From contig NC_056053.1 of the NCBI RefSeq assembly GCF_004379255.2, positions 18,224,188 through 18,288,187 of the forward strand: a stretch of DNA of 64,000 nucleotides. Direction: 5' to 3'. The translations under genes were made by a program, and so were the position numbers. The DNA comes from Salvia splendens. Lineage: Eukaryota; Streptophyta; Magnoliopsida; Lamiales; Lamiaceae. The notes beneath the pieces are model-generated. The model was given only the letters and a program-made list of their open reading frames with translations. It was not told the DNA's origin and searched no databases. Shown piece by piece: positions 23,594 through 35,024 of this stretch (its first letter is position 1; each line of letters begins with the position of its first letter).

Positions 23594-24128
23594 CTTACAT
23601 ATATTATAATTAAATAAATTTTATAATATAAAATTTTACTACGATTTTATTAATTAATTATTAATTTATAAAATAGTAATTAGTATTTATTACTATTATA
23701 TAGTAATTTATATTATATAATTATATTTTAATTATTTAATAAATTATTAATTATTATTATGATAATAACAATTATATATAAATATTATAATAACATGGTT
23801 ATAATTATGATAGTTTTAATTATAGTTATTTATTTTATTGAAATTAAGTATGATTTATAATTTTAAATTATTTTTAAAATATTGTAATTAATAATAATAA
23901 TAATAATAACAATATATTGCATTAAATATGTAAAAATCCTAAAATTGGGAAAAAGAATACCTAAGAAAAGTTAGGATTCAGAATTCTGGAAAGTTGTACT
24001 AACTTTCCTTGTTCTCAGGATTCTGATTACTCTCCCAGTTTGATTAAAAATCGAAACAAACACGAGAATTTAAAATTTAAGGAATCAGATTACTTTCTCA
24101 GACAGAATCCTGACACCCAAACATGACC
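23242..24128. mobile_element. Terminal-inverted-repeat element in a channel intron
   Basis: Left end GGCCATGTTTGGTTGGCGG, right end (reverse) GGTCATGTTTGGGTGTCAGG. The inner 600 bp is extremely AT-rich, with a TTA microsatellite at about 23573-23592. TAT on both sides may be a 3-bp duplication, but this is weak. No coding sequence. Confidence 0.6.
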
Positions 24129-25616
24129 TATATGTTTCATGGGTTGGTAGTTTTAGAAAATTAAATCCTATTCATCCTTGATGCAAGCCTTGGTATCTGC
24201 TAAAATATATCTATATGATGTACACCCCTTAAGGATATTACAAGAATAAGCAACCGTTCCAAATTGAAATTGCTAAGCTCCTGTAAAAAAGCTTGTGTAT
24301 TAAAATACAAAAGTTTTAAGGACAAGAGGTAGGATGTCATACCAAGACAATAGAGCTGATCCACAACATTCCCTTCTGCCTTTATAACTTTTCCTGGAAG
24401 AAAAAAATCCTCATGGACCCCAGCTTCAACCAAAGAATGAATGATGAACGATTAATATATTTATATGCCCGACAAATTACAAATTACAATTTACACATTA
24501 GAAAGAAAATAATACTAGTATTTGATAGTGCCTTCGATTATTGAATGAAATAACTTGATGACCAACTCACAATTTCATTGATGAATTCTTGGGAGCAACC
24601 TTTGAAAATTGGAATATTTTCAACATCTGACTGATACAAAAATCTGCAAAAAAATTAAATGACTGTCACTAAAAAGGCAATTTCCATTCAACAACTGAAG
24701 AATTTATCTAAAACATGACTAAAATTAGTCATTCTCAACACTGAGAAAGGGAAAAATAATACTTTACCAAATACTACTTACTATATGCAATCAATATGTA
24801 TTAAGAATTTATGATATTGCATCAAAACAAATACTGCAAATATTATAATTCAATTGAGCACAGTTGTTGAACTAAGTGGTTTCAGATATCAGGACATTAT
24901 CACTATTCAAAGTATTTTTACAAAACAGTAAGGAAAATCAGATGGTTCAAACCATTATTTTTTTATAAACTCTTTACAAAGTTTCAAGATTCTTACTTGT
25001 AGAACGACGGCATCAGTTTGCAAACGCGAGCGCCCTTTTATTTGATCAAGCAAGTTCCTTCCTCCAGTCATATATTTGGTAAGATGAGCCATCATATCCT
25101 GGTATCTGAATGTCTTTGATCTTTTGAAGATCAAAGCTGTCATGAAGGAAACACTGATTATAATGAATACTAGTAGTATCTCAGATTTTGAGACTTGTAC
25201 AAAAGAGAAACTATACAACATTTATCCATGCTCAAAGACTCACATATAGCTGCCATGGTGAGAATGGAAAAATACATCGATGTGGATAAGTAATAGAAGA
25301 TGATGCAAGCTGTTTTATAAGTGCAGTAGATTGCAACACCGATTAGTACAAGTTTCTCCCATGCATTGTACCACCTGCATAATTACTAGCAAAATCAACA
25401 TTCCTATTGTAAACAAATGCAAGTGAGTATAAATTTCTCCAAACAAATGCCATATCCAAGCCCCAATATTAATTACCAACTATTCACTCGTATACACATG
25501 GTTAATTATAGTTTAATAAAAATAATTAATTACCAACTATTATCAAAATTGGTGATGTTGTTCCTGCTGAACTCCAACTTGCTCTCGACCGAACCCTCCA
25601 TTTTGCTCCCATCCAT

Positions 25617-26203
25617 TTCTCAAAAATCTGCATAGGAAAATTGGTTCACGAAATGAGGATTTAATGTTTTAAACTGTCGTAGCTAATCCGAACCAAGGAC
25701 CATAATACTGTAGCAAACATTTATAAGTAATTTTTGGATTGAAGATGATTAATCAATATAATCACATACAATTTCAAAACCTCAATCTGACAAGTGAGAA
25801 GAATTATGGTTAAATAATGTGGTCACACAAAATTCATTCAAGATAGAGAGAAGGGGTGACAAATTACTTTATTTTAGCATAGTTGCGATAAAAAAATTAC
25901 ATTTAGGAGAGTTGGTTTCTCCGGTAGCGGCGTTGGAACTGAGGGAAACCGCGGCGGCGAGTAGAAGAGAAGAAGAACGATGGCAGCTCAACAAATTCCT
26001 AAAATATCTCTAACATTCCTCCCATATCTGCTACTAATAATTGAACTTAAATCAATTAATAACATAAAAGATTCCTAAAATCTAGAACAAAATAGTAATT
26101 AGAAATTAAATAAATGAATCACTAAGCAATACAAGTAGGGGCGCTGGATGAGACGATGGAGGCCTGAAACTGAGAAGGCAACACAAGCTGCATGCATAAA
26201 AAG
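25617..26203. other. Intergenic, no gene seen
   Basis: AT-rich sequence upstream of the broken channel gene. The short frame at 25819-26013 has no recognisable content. Confidence 0.5.
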
Positions 26204-26859
26204 TAGGGCGGTCAAAATGGATATTGGGTATTGAATACCCGTAATTGGATATCCGAAACTCGATTTTTCGGGTATCGGATCAAGATCGGGCAGTGAGAAT
26301 TTTGGATGATTGGATATCGGGTTACCCGAATTATCCGATTTATTTTTTTAAATTATAAATTATGTTTTTATGATAATTAAATGTAATTTAATTTCTTAAT
26401 TACATATGGATAGATAAAAGATGTTAATATGTCAATTTCTTACTGTGGGGGGATGAAAGATGTAATTTAATTTAATTTAATTTAATTTGTTATTGTGAAT
26501 GAATGAAAGATGTTAATATGTTACTATAACTTATGAATTTTATATTTCTCAAAGTTTGTAGCTATTTTTTTCTTAAATTCGAACTACTACAAGAATTTTG
26601 TATGACTAAAAGTCAATAGTCATTTTCTCTTGAATACTACTTCAACTTTGTATCAAATTCGAACTAAATAATCTTAAATAAATTGTAAAATTTTACCGTT
26701 GATTTAAAAAAATCAAAATTACAATTGGGATTGGATACCCATTTTTTTGGAACTGGATACCTGAGTCGGGTATCTGGGTACCCGAAATCAAATTCGGGTC
26801 GGGTATCGGATATTCAATTTTGGAAATTTCGGAATCGGGTACCCAATTTGACAGCCCTA
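26204..26859. mobile_element. hAT-type MITE
   Basis: TAGGGCGGTCAAAATGG at the left and, in reverse, TAGGGCTGTCAAATTGGG at the right. Flanks ATAAAAAG and ATAAAAAC match in 7 of 8 bases, as expected of an 8-bp hAT duplication. Subterminal parts carry many GGGTA/TACCC and GGATATCGG words. 656 bp, no coding sequence. Confidence 0.8.
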
Positions 26860-27187
26860 ATAAAAACAATTGAAAATAATCGTATTTTACAAAATGATTA
26901 TTTATTATTTTTAAATTTTAATTATAAAATATAAATTCAATATACTAATATTAAAATAATAAATCAAAACATACTTTTACGTATATTTGAACAAAAAATA
27001 TTTTACTGAGCTTTTTAAAAGTTGAAAATTAAATATTGAGAATTAACTCATTTCAACCCAATCCAAGAGGCTCGAATTAATCTGGAGTTTAAAATTTATT
27101 TTGTTCGGGCTTTATTGCAATGGCCCAAACAATGACAATAGATACTTAGGGATATCGAATTGAAAAAACCGACGCCGGAATTCTGGC
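26860..27187. other. Upstream region of the PPR gene
   Basis: AT-rich; no clear TATA box chosen. Nothing else is recognised. Confidence 0.4.
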
Positions 27188-28945
27188 ATGGCCACTAAGA
27201 ACATTTCACGACTCCACCACCGCCGCCACTCCGCCGCCTCCTGGTACTCTCAGGAACCAGATCCAATCCTCACGGCCCTGTCTCAAGCCATCCAAAACGC
27301 TCCGACGAAACCCCTCAACTCCTCCCTCAAACATCTTCTCCCATCTATCCACGCCCACCACATCGTAAATCTCATCAACCTCAACCCACTCTCTCTCCCC
27401 CCGCTCTCTCTCTTCTCTCTCTTCCAATGGCTTTCCTCCGCTCCCGCCAGCTCTACTTTCCGCCACACCCTCCAATCGTATTGCACCATGATCCATTTTC
27501 TCTGCTCCCATCAAATGCTTTCAGAAGCCAAAAACTTGCTCCGAATCTTAGTCTCAAGAAAAGGGAGAAATTCCGCTTCTGATGTTTTTGCAGCAATTCT
27601 TGAATGCAGAGGTACTCAAAAATCCAATCTTTATGTCTTCTCTGGATTATTGAGTGCTTATTTAGAATCAGGGCTTGTTCTTGATGCCATTCAGTGTTTT
27701 AGGCTGGCTAAGAAGCATAAAATTCAGTTCCCGTTTGATGCTTGTAGGAGTGTTCTTGAACATTTGATGGAGCTCAAGTCTTACAAGTTAGTTTGGGGGT
27801 TTTATCAGGAGATTCTGGAATGTGGGTATCCTGCAAGTTTGTATTTTTTCAACATTTTGATGCATAAATTCTGCAAATTAGGTGAAGTGAAGCTCGCACA
27901 ATCGGTTTTCGATTCGATTCGGAAATGGGGTTTGAGGCCTAGTGTGGTTAGTTTCAACACTTTGATAAATGGTTACGTTAGGTTGGGCGATTTGGCTCAA
28001 GGGTTTAAGCTCAAGTATGTAATGCAGGAAAATGGAATCTTGCCTGATGTTTACACTTATAGTGTTCTTCTCAATGGTTTGTGCAAGGCTAGAAAAATGG
28101 ACCGTGCGGATGAATTGTTCAACGAAATGCTTGATGTTGGGTTGTCTCCGAATCATGTTACATTTACTACATTGATTGATGGCCATTGCAAGAACGAGAG
28201 GATCGATTTAGCCATGGATGTTTATAGACAAATGCTGGCTGATGGCTTAGTGCCTGATTTGATCACTTATAACGCGATCATCAATGTGCTTTGCAAGAAG
28301 GGAGAGTTGAAGGAAGCACAGGATCTGATTAAGGAGATGAGTGTGAAGGGTTTGAAGCCGGATAAGGTAACATACACTACCCTTGTCGATGGATGTTGCA
28401 AGGAGGGAGATTCGGAGACTGCGACTGAGCTGAAGAAGAGAATGATTGAAGAAAGTATCCCACTTGATAGTGTGGTTTACACCGCCCTTATTAGTGGTTT
28501 GTGCCAAGAAGGGCGAGTGGTTGATGCGGAGAAAATGCTGAGGGAGATGTTGAGGGCTGATCTGAAACCGGGTTGTGGAGCATATACAATGATAATGGAT
28601 GGCTTCTGCAAGAGGGGAGAAGTTAGGACGGCGTCCGTGCTGCTTAGGGAGATGCAGAGAGATGGGATTGCTGCGTCGGTTGTGTCCTACAATGCGCTAA
28701 TCAACGGCTACTGCAGAGTAGGGCAGATGAAGAATGCAAATATGCTTCTCATTGCCATGATGAATCTCGGGGTGGAGCCAGATGACATCACGTATAACAC
28801 CCTTCTCGAAGGCTACTGTAAATATAGAAAAGCAGAAGATGTCTCTAAACTGCGCGGTGCAAAAGGGCTTGTTCTTGATTATGCTGCGTATACTTCGTTG
28901 ATTGACAGCTTAAGCAGCAATTCAAGACGCCGTTCCAAGGAATAA
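27188..28945 (+). CDS. P-class pentatricopeptide repeat protein, single exon
   Basis: 585 residues without introns, like most plant PPR genes. The N-terminus is rich in Arg, His and Ser and poor in acids, which fits import into mitochondria (or plastids). From about residue 210 to 575 there are some eleven 35-residue repeats, with starts such as VVSFNTLINGYVRLGD, VYTYSVLLNGLCKARK and ITYNAIINVLCKKGEL; two or three weaker repeats precede them. There is no E, DYW or SMR tail, so it is P class and probably binds one organellar RNA for stability, splicing or translation. It is very like the Arabidopsis At1g09680 group as I recall it; target unknown. Intact. Confidence 0.92.
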   Translation: MATKNISRLHHRRHSAASWYSQEPDPILTALSQAIQNAPTKPLNSSLKHLLPSIHAHHIVNLINLNPLSLPPLSLFSLFQWLSSAPASSTFRHTLQSYCTMIHFLCSHQMLSEAKNLLRILVSRKGRNSASDVFAAILECRGTQKSNLYVFSGLLSAYLESGLVLDAIQCFRLAKKHKIQFPFDACRSVLEHLMELKSYKLVWGFYQEILECGYPASLYFFNILMHKFCKLGEVKLAQSVFDSIRKWGLRPSVVSFNTLINGYVRLGDLAQGFKLKYVMQENGILPDVYTYSVLLNGLCKARKMDRADELFNEMLDVGLSPNHVTFTTLIDGHCKNERIDLAMDVYRQMLADGLVPDLITYNAIINVLCKKGELKEAQDLIKEMSVKGLKPDKVTYTTLVDGCCKEGDSETATELKKRMIEESIPLDSVVYTALISGLCQEGRVVDAEKMLREMLRADLKPGCGAYTMIMDGFCKRGEVRTASVLLREMQRDGIAASVVSYNALINGYCRVGQMKNANMLLIAMMNLGVEPDDITYNTLLEGYCKYRKAEDVSKLRGAKGLVLDYAAYTSLIDSLSSNSRRRSKE

Positions 28946-29577
28946 TAACATAGCAGTTGATGAAGCGTTGGTTTCGTTTTTCAGAAAGCAGAAGCAGCTT
29001 CTTCTGCAGAGTTAAAGGATACTAGTGATGTAAACTGAACTGTGGAGAATTGTATTGTAAAATCGTGCTACGGGTAGATAGACGATAAATATAACCGTGT
29101 TTATCCAGCTTGTTCATCTTTCTGCAGTCGTACACACTGCTCCTGATGCGAGTAGAATCTAAGCTGCGACATGAACGAGTTATGATATTCGAATCCACAT
29201 GTGAATTTCTTGTTGAACTAGCATCACTAATTGTGCATATGGATGACTTTACATTCCGAAATGGTGTAAATAAATATTGTATTTTTGAGATTAGTAGATG
29301 GTTTGCATTATTTTAAGAAATTTTGCCTTGACACTAATCATTTTTAAACATATCGCATGCACTTTCTAAATGTCACAAGAAATGGATTTACCAGGAGAAA
29401 ATGATAGTACATCAGAATAAAGCTAAGCAGTTGTTGGATAAAAAATCTTTATACTTCACGGGAAATTCTACCGCCTTCTAAGAGAGGGCAATCCATTTTC
29501 ATTGTTTTTGCATCCTATCTTATTCATTAATTAATTAACTAACCAACCTTTGGGGTCTTTAGTAGTACTCTTACGTC
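28946..29577. other. PPR 3' region and intergenic DNA
   Basis: AT-rich. The 68-codon frame at 29110-29316 has no recognisable content. Confidence 0.5.
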
Positions 29578-29807
29578 CCGGTTTATCATTTTTGGGTGCC
29601 CAATTTTAGGAGTCCCGGTTGAAATATTTATAAATAATAATACATCTCACGTTCCATTAATTTTTTTCCACTCACATTTTATAATAAAACTAATATGTAT
29701 ATAAAAAAGTAGGACTCACATTCAGCTATCTTTTTCACCAACTTTCCTTTATATTTCTTAAAACTCGTGCTGAATTCAACTGAGACTCCTACAGTGGAAC
29801 GGAGGGA
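29578..29807. mobile_element. Stowaway-like MITE, decayed
   Basis: Left end CTCTTACGTCCCGG, right end GGAACGGAGGGA, with TA on each side. The inside resembles the MITE at 36164-36414 (CACTCACATTTTATAATAAAAC; TTTCTTAAAACTCGTGC). Confidence 0.75.
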
Positions 29808-29809
29808 TA

Positions 29810-30258
29810 CTTTTTGTGCATCCAACAACGGAAAATCCAGAGAGGAACATAAACTAATGTTTTTAACCGCAAACGGTTTCTAATTTTTTTTGTATGTAAA
29901 CTGTTGTGATATGGAGTACTACTATTATCTTCATTATCTGCATAATTACATTACTTTTTAGTTTAGTTTCTAATAACTCAATGTATATAGGCATGGTATT
30001 TATTGACTGATAAGTTAATCAATTTATCCAGGAGAGGTTTTGTTTTCTTTTCAAATCGGCGCCTACATTAGCACCATTGCCCCGCAATGGAGGCCTTTCT
30101 CACGGCCGATAACTCTTCGACCAAGGCGATTGATCGGCTTGGGAGATCGGCCCATCCTCCGCAATGGAGGCCGATTAGGGGCGATGGTGTGGCCAATCGC
30201 TCGGCAGTGGCGATCGGTTACCATAGTGAACGCTCTCAAACAATTTCATAAAAAACTA
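29810..30258. other. Intergenic with a short GC-rich island
   Basis: 30045-30230 is much richer in GC than its surroundings and repeats words such as GCAATGGAGGCC and GGCGATCGG. It may be a remnant of a Harbinger-like MITE end, but I found no paired ends. The 90-codon frame across it is probably not a gene. Confidence 0.4.
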
Positions 30259-30769
30259 CTCCCTCTGTCCATGAAATGTTGTCCAGTTTTTGCCATTTTG
30301 GTCCGTCTGTGAAAAGTTGTCCGCTTTGCTTTTTTTTTTTTTTTTTTTTTTTTGGTAAATGGTTCCCATCAACTCTTTACACTCACAATCTATTACTCCC
30401 CCGTCCCACCACAAGTGATTAACTTTCCATTTTGGATTATCCCACCACAAGTGATCAATTTCCTTTTTTAACCAAAGACAGAACTTTAACCCTCTCTTAC
30501 TTTATTCCATCTCTCTTTACTACTTTATTCTCTCTTTATCTCTTTTTTCCTACTTTACTCTCGCCACTTTAACTCAATATATATCATTTTCTTAAATCAC
30601 ATGCCCAAAAGAAATCCATCACTTGATCCATCACTTGTGGTGGGACGGAGGGAGTATAAAACTAATACTATAAATATGGGACCCTAATTTCACAAACTTT
30701 TTAACTCACTTTTCTTCATATTTTTTAAAATGTGCCGAGTTAAACTTGGACAAAATTTCGTGGACGGTT
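30259..30769. mobile_element. Stowaway-like MITE split by another MITE
   Basis: Left end CTCCCTCTGTCCATGAAATGTTGTCC, right end (reverse) CCGTCCACGAAATTTTGTCC. It contains a T-run at about 30331-30352 and the inner MITE below. Confidence 0.65.
30396..30654. mobile_element. Inner Stowaway MITE nested in the outer one
   Basis: CTCCCCCGTCCCACCACAAGTGAT at left and ATCACTTGTGGTGGGACGGAGGGAG at right, TA on both sides. 259 bp. Confidence 0.85.
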
Positions 30770-32502
30770 ATTTATTTTAATAATGAAAATAACGGAATAA
30801 ATGATGCCCACATATAAGTTTGACGTGACGTGCTGTAATAGAAAAGGTAAGAATCCTGGTGAACAATTCTGACAGTGGCATTAATTAGTAAAAGTTCCTG
30901 GACTGGATTCTATATGTACCGCACAAACATGTGCCATGTGTGCGAATTCTACACAAATAAATGAACATAAAGGTAAATTTTTACATCTGTCCATTTGGTA
31001 TTGACTAAAGTAAAGACACTGTTTTACTATTACTCCATGTAACTTATCTATTAATAAGAAATAACATAAAATATTTTCATTTATTTTAAAAAATTAATAC
31101 TACATCACACCATCGTAACTCATTACATTTGCCATTCAACCAAGTAAATGAGACTTGATCTACGAAAATGAACTACCAAATAAATCAAAACTAGGAAGAG
31201 AAACATAATTAAACTAGATTAATTTTTGAATAATATAGGTAAAAGAATATGAGTAATTAAGCGTGTGGAAGGATAAGGATGCAGACTGCCTAGGGAAAAA
31301 TGAATGTTGTTTTAGTACGTGGCTAGCAAGAAGCAATTGTGGTGGATCCTACCACAGTTATATTTATATTTCTCAACATACCTTCATTTTGAAGTTGGTA
31401 AATGGTAGGACTTCATATTTCAACTCGCATTAAATGAAAAGCGTCTCCCTCAAATTATATTTCCACTCATATAATTATTATTATTAGTAGCAGTAGAAGT
31501 ATTATATACAATAAGATCATTATTATTAATTGCATATTTTATTTTTAAATCATATGTGTGTGACTTTGGAGACTGGAGATATAGTATTTTGACTTAGTCA
31601 ATGTTGGAGGAAGTGAGCACTAAAATTCTACTATAAGATTATGATTTGCGATGTTGATAATATGTAAGATGCTATTATTGCAATTGAATAATACTCCGAT
31701 AGTTTATTATTAGGAGCCTTATTTTAATATGAATTTTAAGAAATAATAAGAAAAATAAATGAAAAAAGTTATAGTTAACAAGTGTATATTGATTTTATTA
31801 TTTTATAAAATATGAGTTAAATGAGTCAGTAGAATATAAATTCTTTCTTATTATTTATGAATAAAAATGAAATTTACTCAAGAACCGCACACCAAATACA
31901 CTCGAATATATGTGGAAGGCATAATTTTGCAGAAAGAGTAAATATATTGATATATGATTCGAACAAGTGTCGCATGAATTAAGGTTGGATGTGACACTTG
32001 AAAAGATATCCAAGACACCCCCCAAACAAAAAATCTTTTGTTTATCCATAAAACCCTAATCTAATTGTTTAATATACGAATAAAATATAAATAAATTAAA
32101 TAGGATGTGGTTTGATAAATTTAAGCAAAGAATAAATAGTGGATGGGAGACTCTCATAAAGTGGTGCAATAATTAGATTATCGCTGGCCGATCACGACAA
32201 TTAATGGTTTATTGTGGCGCTTGTTTTTTTAAAATAAAAGTATAACTTGCTATTTATGCAAAGAATAAGTAAATTTCATCTCACAAAATAGTCACTACAA
32301 GTAACAACTACACTTGTAAACAGTGACATCAACTATTATGTAGTTTTGCATGAAGCCAAATTTATTAGGTCACACGGGTTTAACGAACGCATATGACATC
32401 CAACTGATTCACTAATTTAATTTCGTGACAATATATACTTATTTTCCTTTAAAATAAAATAATTTACATGTATACACAAAATGAAATTAATGAGGAACAT
32501 GG
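30770..32502. other. Intergenic, no gene seen
   Basis: AT-rich over 1.7 kb. The 64-codon frame at 31855-32049 shows nothing recognisable. The last part is the 3' region of the aspartic protease gene. Confidence 0.5.
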
Positions 32503-33813
32503 TCATGCCGACTTGCTACAATCAGCTGCCCCAAATCCTATTTGCCTATTATTCATATCAAATTCAACCCAAAGATTTTGCTGATGAAAATTGCCAATAA
32601 TATTACTAGCAACGCCCAACGATTCCGATCGCCCGATGGCGACGCAATGCACACCGTCACCAACTTCATCTAAAATCCTCTCTTTATTGATCACAATCTC
32701 CGCGCCATTATCGAATTCGAAAGCCATGTCGCCTATCGACCGTCCGATCTCGGCCGCGTCCCCGTCGAAGCACATATCCAACGACCCTCCGTAAACATAC
32801 CCCTTCTTCAATTTCGGACCCGCTAGCCTCACGACTTCCTCCCTCACCCTGGCATAGGCCGCGTCCACTAGAAAGGTGTACTGGGTGCCCGAATCAATCA
32901 TTGCCTGGCCGGACCCAGTAGCGTCCGGGTGAAACACTGCCGCCGAGATGTTCAATTTTTTCCCTCCAATTTTGATCCCGGCCAGGCCTACCGTGTAGGC
33001 CAGTGGGTCAAAATTGGGGGTCTGTTGACTTTTGGGGAAAGTCAAAAGTTTGATGTACTTAAATGTATTTGAATTGGGATTGTGGCCTAGGTAAAAGCCA
33101 CCGGTCGGGGAGACCGTGTTGCGGCGCGTTCGCAGCGGCACGCAGTAGGAGAATTTGGGGACCTTGGCCTGGGAAATGAAGGAGAGGCGTCCGAGGTTCA
33201 TTCCGAGAATGCCCTCGGCCTCGCCAGAGTCGGTGGCGCAGCCGAGGATGAGGGGAGGGGTAGATTGGGAAATGGAGAAAGTGAATTTTTCTCTGACGAG
33301 ATTGCCTTCGGCGAGGGTGCCGTCGGCGTAGAAGTAGGAGTAGTGGCAGAGGCGGTTCTGGTCGCAAGTGGTGGGGAGGGTGAAATCGGGAATCCGGGGC
33401 TTGCAGAGGGGGTGGTTGCAGGGGAGGACGGAGAAGGAGGAGGAGAGGGAGGGGTCAAAGGGTGCCTGAGGAGGCTGCTGGCGAGGGGATTTCCGGTGGC
33501 ACTGAATCCAGGAGAGCTGGCTGCCGGTGTCCACCACCATCTTCTGCGTCTGCGGCGGCGTGCCGATTGGGAGCGAGACGATCAGGGCCATTGAGTACTT
33601 GAACGAGGAGTGGAAGTTGTATCCGAACGGCGCCGCGGCGGCCTTCTTCGCTGCGAGAGTTGATAAATACCTCGCTTTGAAAGCGGAGGTGTCGGAAAGG
33701 GGAGCGGAAGTGAGCGGGAAGGAGCCATGGAGTGTGTTTTGTTGAAGAGAGGGGTGGAAAGTGGAGAGTAGTAGTGAGAAGAGGAGGAGAGAGAGGAAGG
33801 TGTAGGAAGCCAT
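32503..33813 (-). CDS. Secreted A1-family aspartic protease, single exon
   Basis: 436 residues from the ATG at 33813. The open frame reaches further up to 33870, but its first codon there is GTG and a TATA box lies between, so 33813 is the start. Residues 1-22 (MASYTFLSLLLFSLLLSTF) are a signal peptide, so the protein is secreted or vacuolar. The first catalytic motif is VDTGSQLSWIQC near residue 94; the second, MIDSGTQYTFL, near 305. It lacks the plant-specific insert, and Cys-rich stretches (PCNHPLCKP, TTCDQNRLCHYSYFYADG) place it in the atypical nepenthesin-like A1B group close to Arabidopsis At1g66180/At5g37540. Both Asp residues are present and the frame is intact. Substrate unknown. Confidence 0.92.
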   Translation of the reverse strand: MASYTFLSLLLFSLLLSTFHPSLQQNTLHGSFPLTSAPLSDTSAFKARYLSTLAAKKAAAAPFGYNFHSSFKYSMALIVSLPIGTPPQTQKMVVDTGSQLSWIQCHRKSPRQQPPQAPFDPSLSSSFSVLPCNHPLCKPRIPDFTLPTTCDQNRLCHYSYFYADGTLAEGNLVREKFTFSISQSTPPLILGCATDSGEAEGILGMNLGRLSFISQAKVPKFSYCVPLRTRRNTVSPTGGFYLGHNPNSNTFKYIKLLTFPKSQQTPNFDPLAYTVGLAGIKIGGKKLNISAAVFHPDATGSGQAMIDSGTQYTFLVDAAYARVREEVVRLAGPKLKKGYVYGGSLDMCFDGDAAEIGRSIGDMAFEFDNGAEIVINKERILDEVGDGVHCVAIGRSESLGVASNIIGNFHQQNLWVEFDMNNRQIGFGAADCSKSA

Positions 33814-33846
33814 TGTTGAGGAGGTGGGAGTGAGCGTGGGGATTTC

Positions 33847-33855
33847 ATTTATATG
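33847..33855 (-). promoter_or_regulatory. TATA box of the aspartic protease gene
   Basis: CATATAAATG on the minus strand, about 35-40 bp before the ATG at 33813; the untranslated leader would be very short. Confidence 0.55.
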
Positions 33856-34277
33856 GTATTCAAAGGCCACAAAAAGGGAACCACGCGGTTTTTCACTTTG
33901 CTAATAATAGAGTGGTTGTGTCTAATAATCCCCATTTAGCTTTCCCTCAAATTTAAAAACCATGGCTAGTAAACAAAGAAAAGTCACTAGTCCTCTACAA
34001 TGCTACATAAACCTAGATTCACCACAAATTTCTTACTTGTATTTCATTGAAACACCTTCTAATCGGCAAATTGGTGATCTTGATTTTTCTATAAATCACT
34101 ATATAACTTTTTTTATAAAGTCTTTTATTTGAACGGGCCCAAGTTAATAATGAATTTCTTTGTTTCAACTATATGGATGTTCGATGATCATTTAGACCCA
34201 CGCATTATGATCCCTTTTCCCATATCGACAAAAGGATAATCTTAACTTGTGTATAAATGAGTGAATAATTTCTCCTA

Positions 34278-34525
34278 GGGTCATCTCCAACCATTTACAT
34301 CAAACAAAAACTCATTTTTGCGTATATGTTACATCAAAAAGTAGTTTTACATCAACCATTTACACCATATTTAAAATTTAAACCATTTCTGAGTATTTGT
34401 CCCACAAAAATTTTATACTATGATGTTATTCCATTGAAAAATCCAAAGATGGATTTGGGTTTATTGTATAATAGGAAAATTTGTCTACACTAAAAATGAA
34501 TTTTGATGTATGATCAGAGATGGCC
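34278..34525. mobile_element. MITE with GGTCATCTCCAACC / GGCCATCTCTGATC ends
   Basis: The ends are inverted and imperfect. The inside has ACATCAA/TTGATGT words in both orientations. The flanks do not give a clear target duplication. The gap 33856-34277 before it shows no gene. Confidence 0.5.
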
Positions 34526-34843
34526 TAATAAGCCATTTTGAGGGAGTGCCTTCGAATATGTCATCAACGGTGTATAAATGTAAATGGATATGACTTAGGA
34601 AGAAGTTACTAGATAGTGCACGACGTGGTGGGATAAGAGAGGAAAGATTTGAATGTGAAGTTATCCCAAAGCCCAACACTAACATGAAAAGAGTTTCTTG
34701 TTCACATTACTAATAAAGTTTTTTAAAGAAAAAACAACTCGTTTTGGTAATGATACAATAAATACTTTACAGCTACTAGCCTACTACCATTCTACCATAC
34801 ATGCGTATATTTCAATGCTTTTGACTGAACGCCAAAGGAAATA

Positions 34844-35022
34844 CTCCCTCCGTCCCGGGCTACTCGCTCATTTCCTTTTCGGCTTGGAGATTAAGGAATG
34901 AGTGTATAGGAAAGTCAAAAATGACGGCTGTAGGTGAAATTTTTTACTAAAAATGGAAAGAGTGCAAGTAACTTGGGACGCCCAAAAAGGAAATAAGTGC
35001 GAGTAGTGCGGGACGGAGGGAG
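34844..35022. mobile_element. Stowaway MITE, copy B
   Basis: CTCCCTCCGTCCCGG to GGGACGGAGGGAG, TA on both sides, 179 bp, inverted relative to the copy at 17829-18007. Confidence 0.9.
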
Positions 35023-35024
35023 TA

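Larger units (their letters stand above)
19315..25616 (-). pseudogene. SKOR/GORK-type outward potassium channel gene, broken
   Basis: Minus-strand exons follow the order of a plant Shaker outward rectifier. They are: start MDGSKMEGSVESKLEF (25616-25534); S1-like RWYNAWEKLVLIGV joined to the pore start TSMYFSILTMAAI (25374-25235); S6/linker TALIFKRSKTFRYQDMM (about 25150-25000); C-linker GCSQEFINEIV (about 24645-24570); cyclic-nucleotide-binding parts HEDFFLPGKVIKAEGNVVDQ (about 24430-24350) and SSFGDIPILCNIPPPYTVRV (about 23160-22925); ankyrin repeats (22830-19737); and a KHA domain (19655-19315, stop after YLIYETN). Most of S2-S5 and the GYGD selectivity filter are missing. There are two nonsense codons in the ankyrin part (TAG near 22668, TGA near 19895), and an LTR element sits inside an ankyrin exon. 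A working channel is not possible. Confidence 0.85.

Noticed and set aside
33814..33870. Longer N-terminus for the aspartic protease
   Set aside because: The frame's first codon at 33868-33870 is GTG, not ATG, and a TATA box lies inside this stretch; the signal peptide begins at the ATG at 33813.
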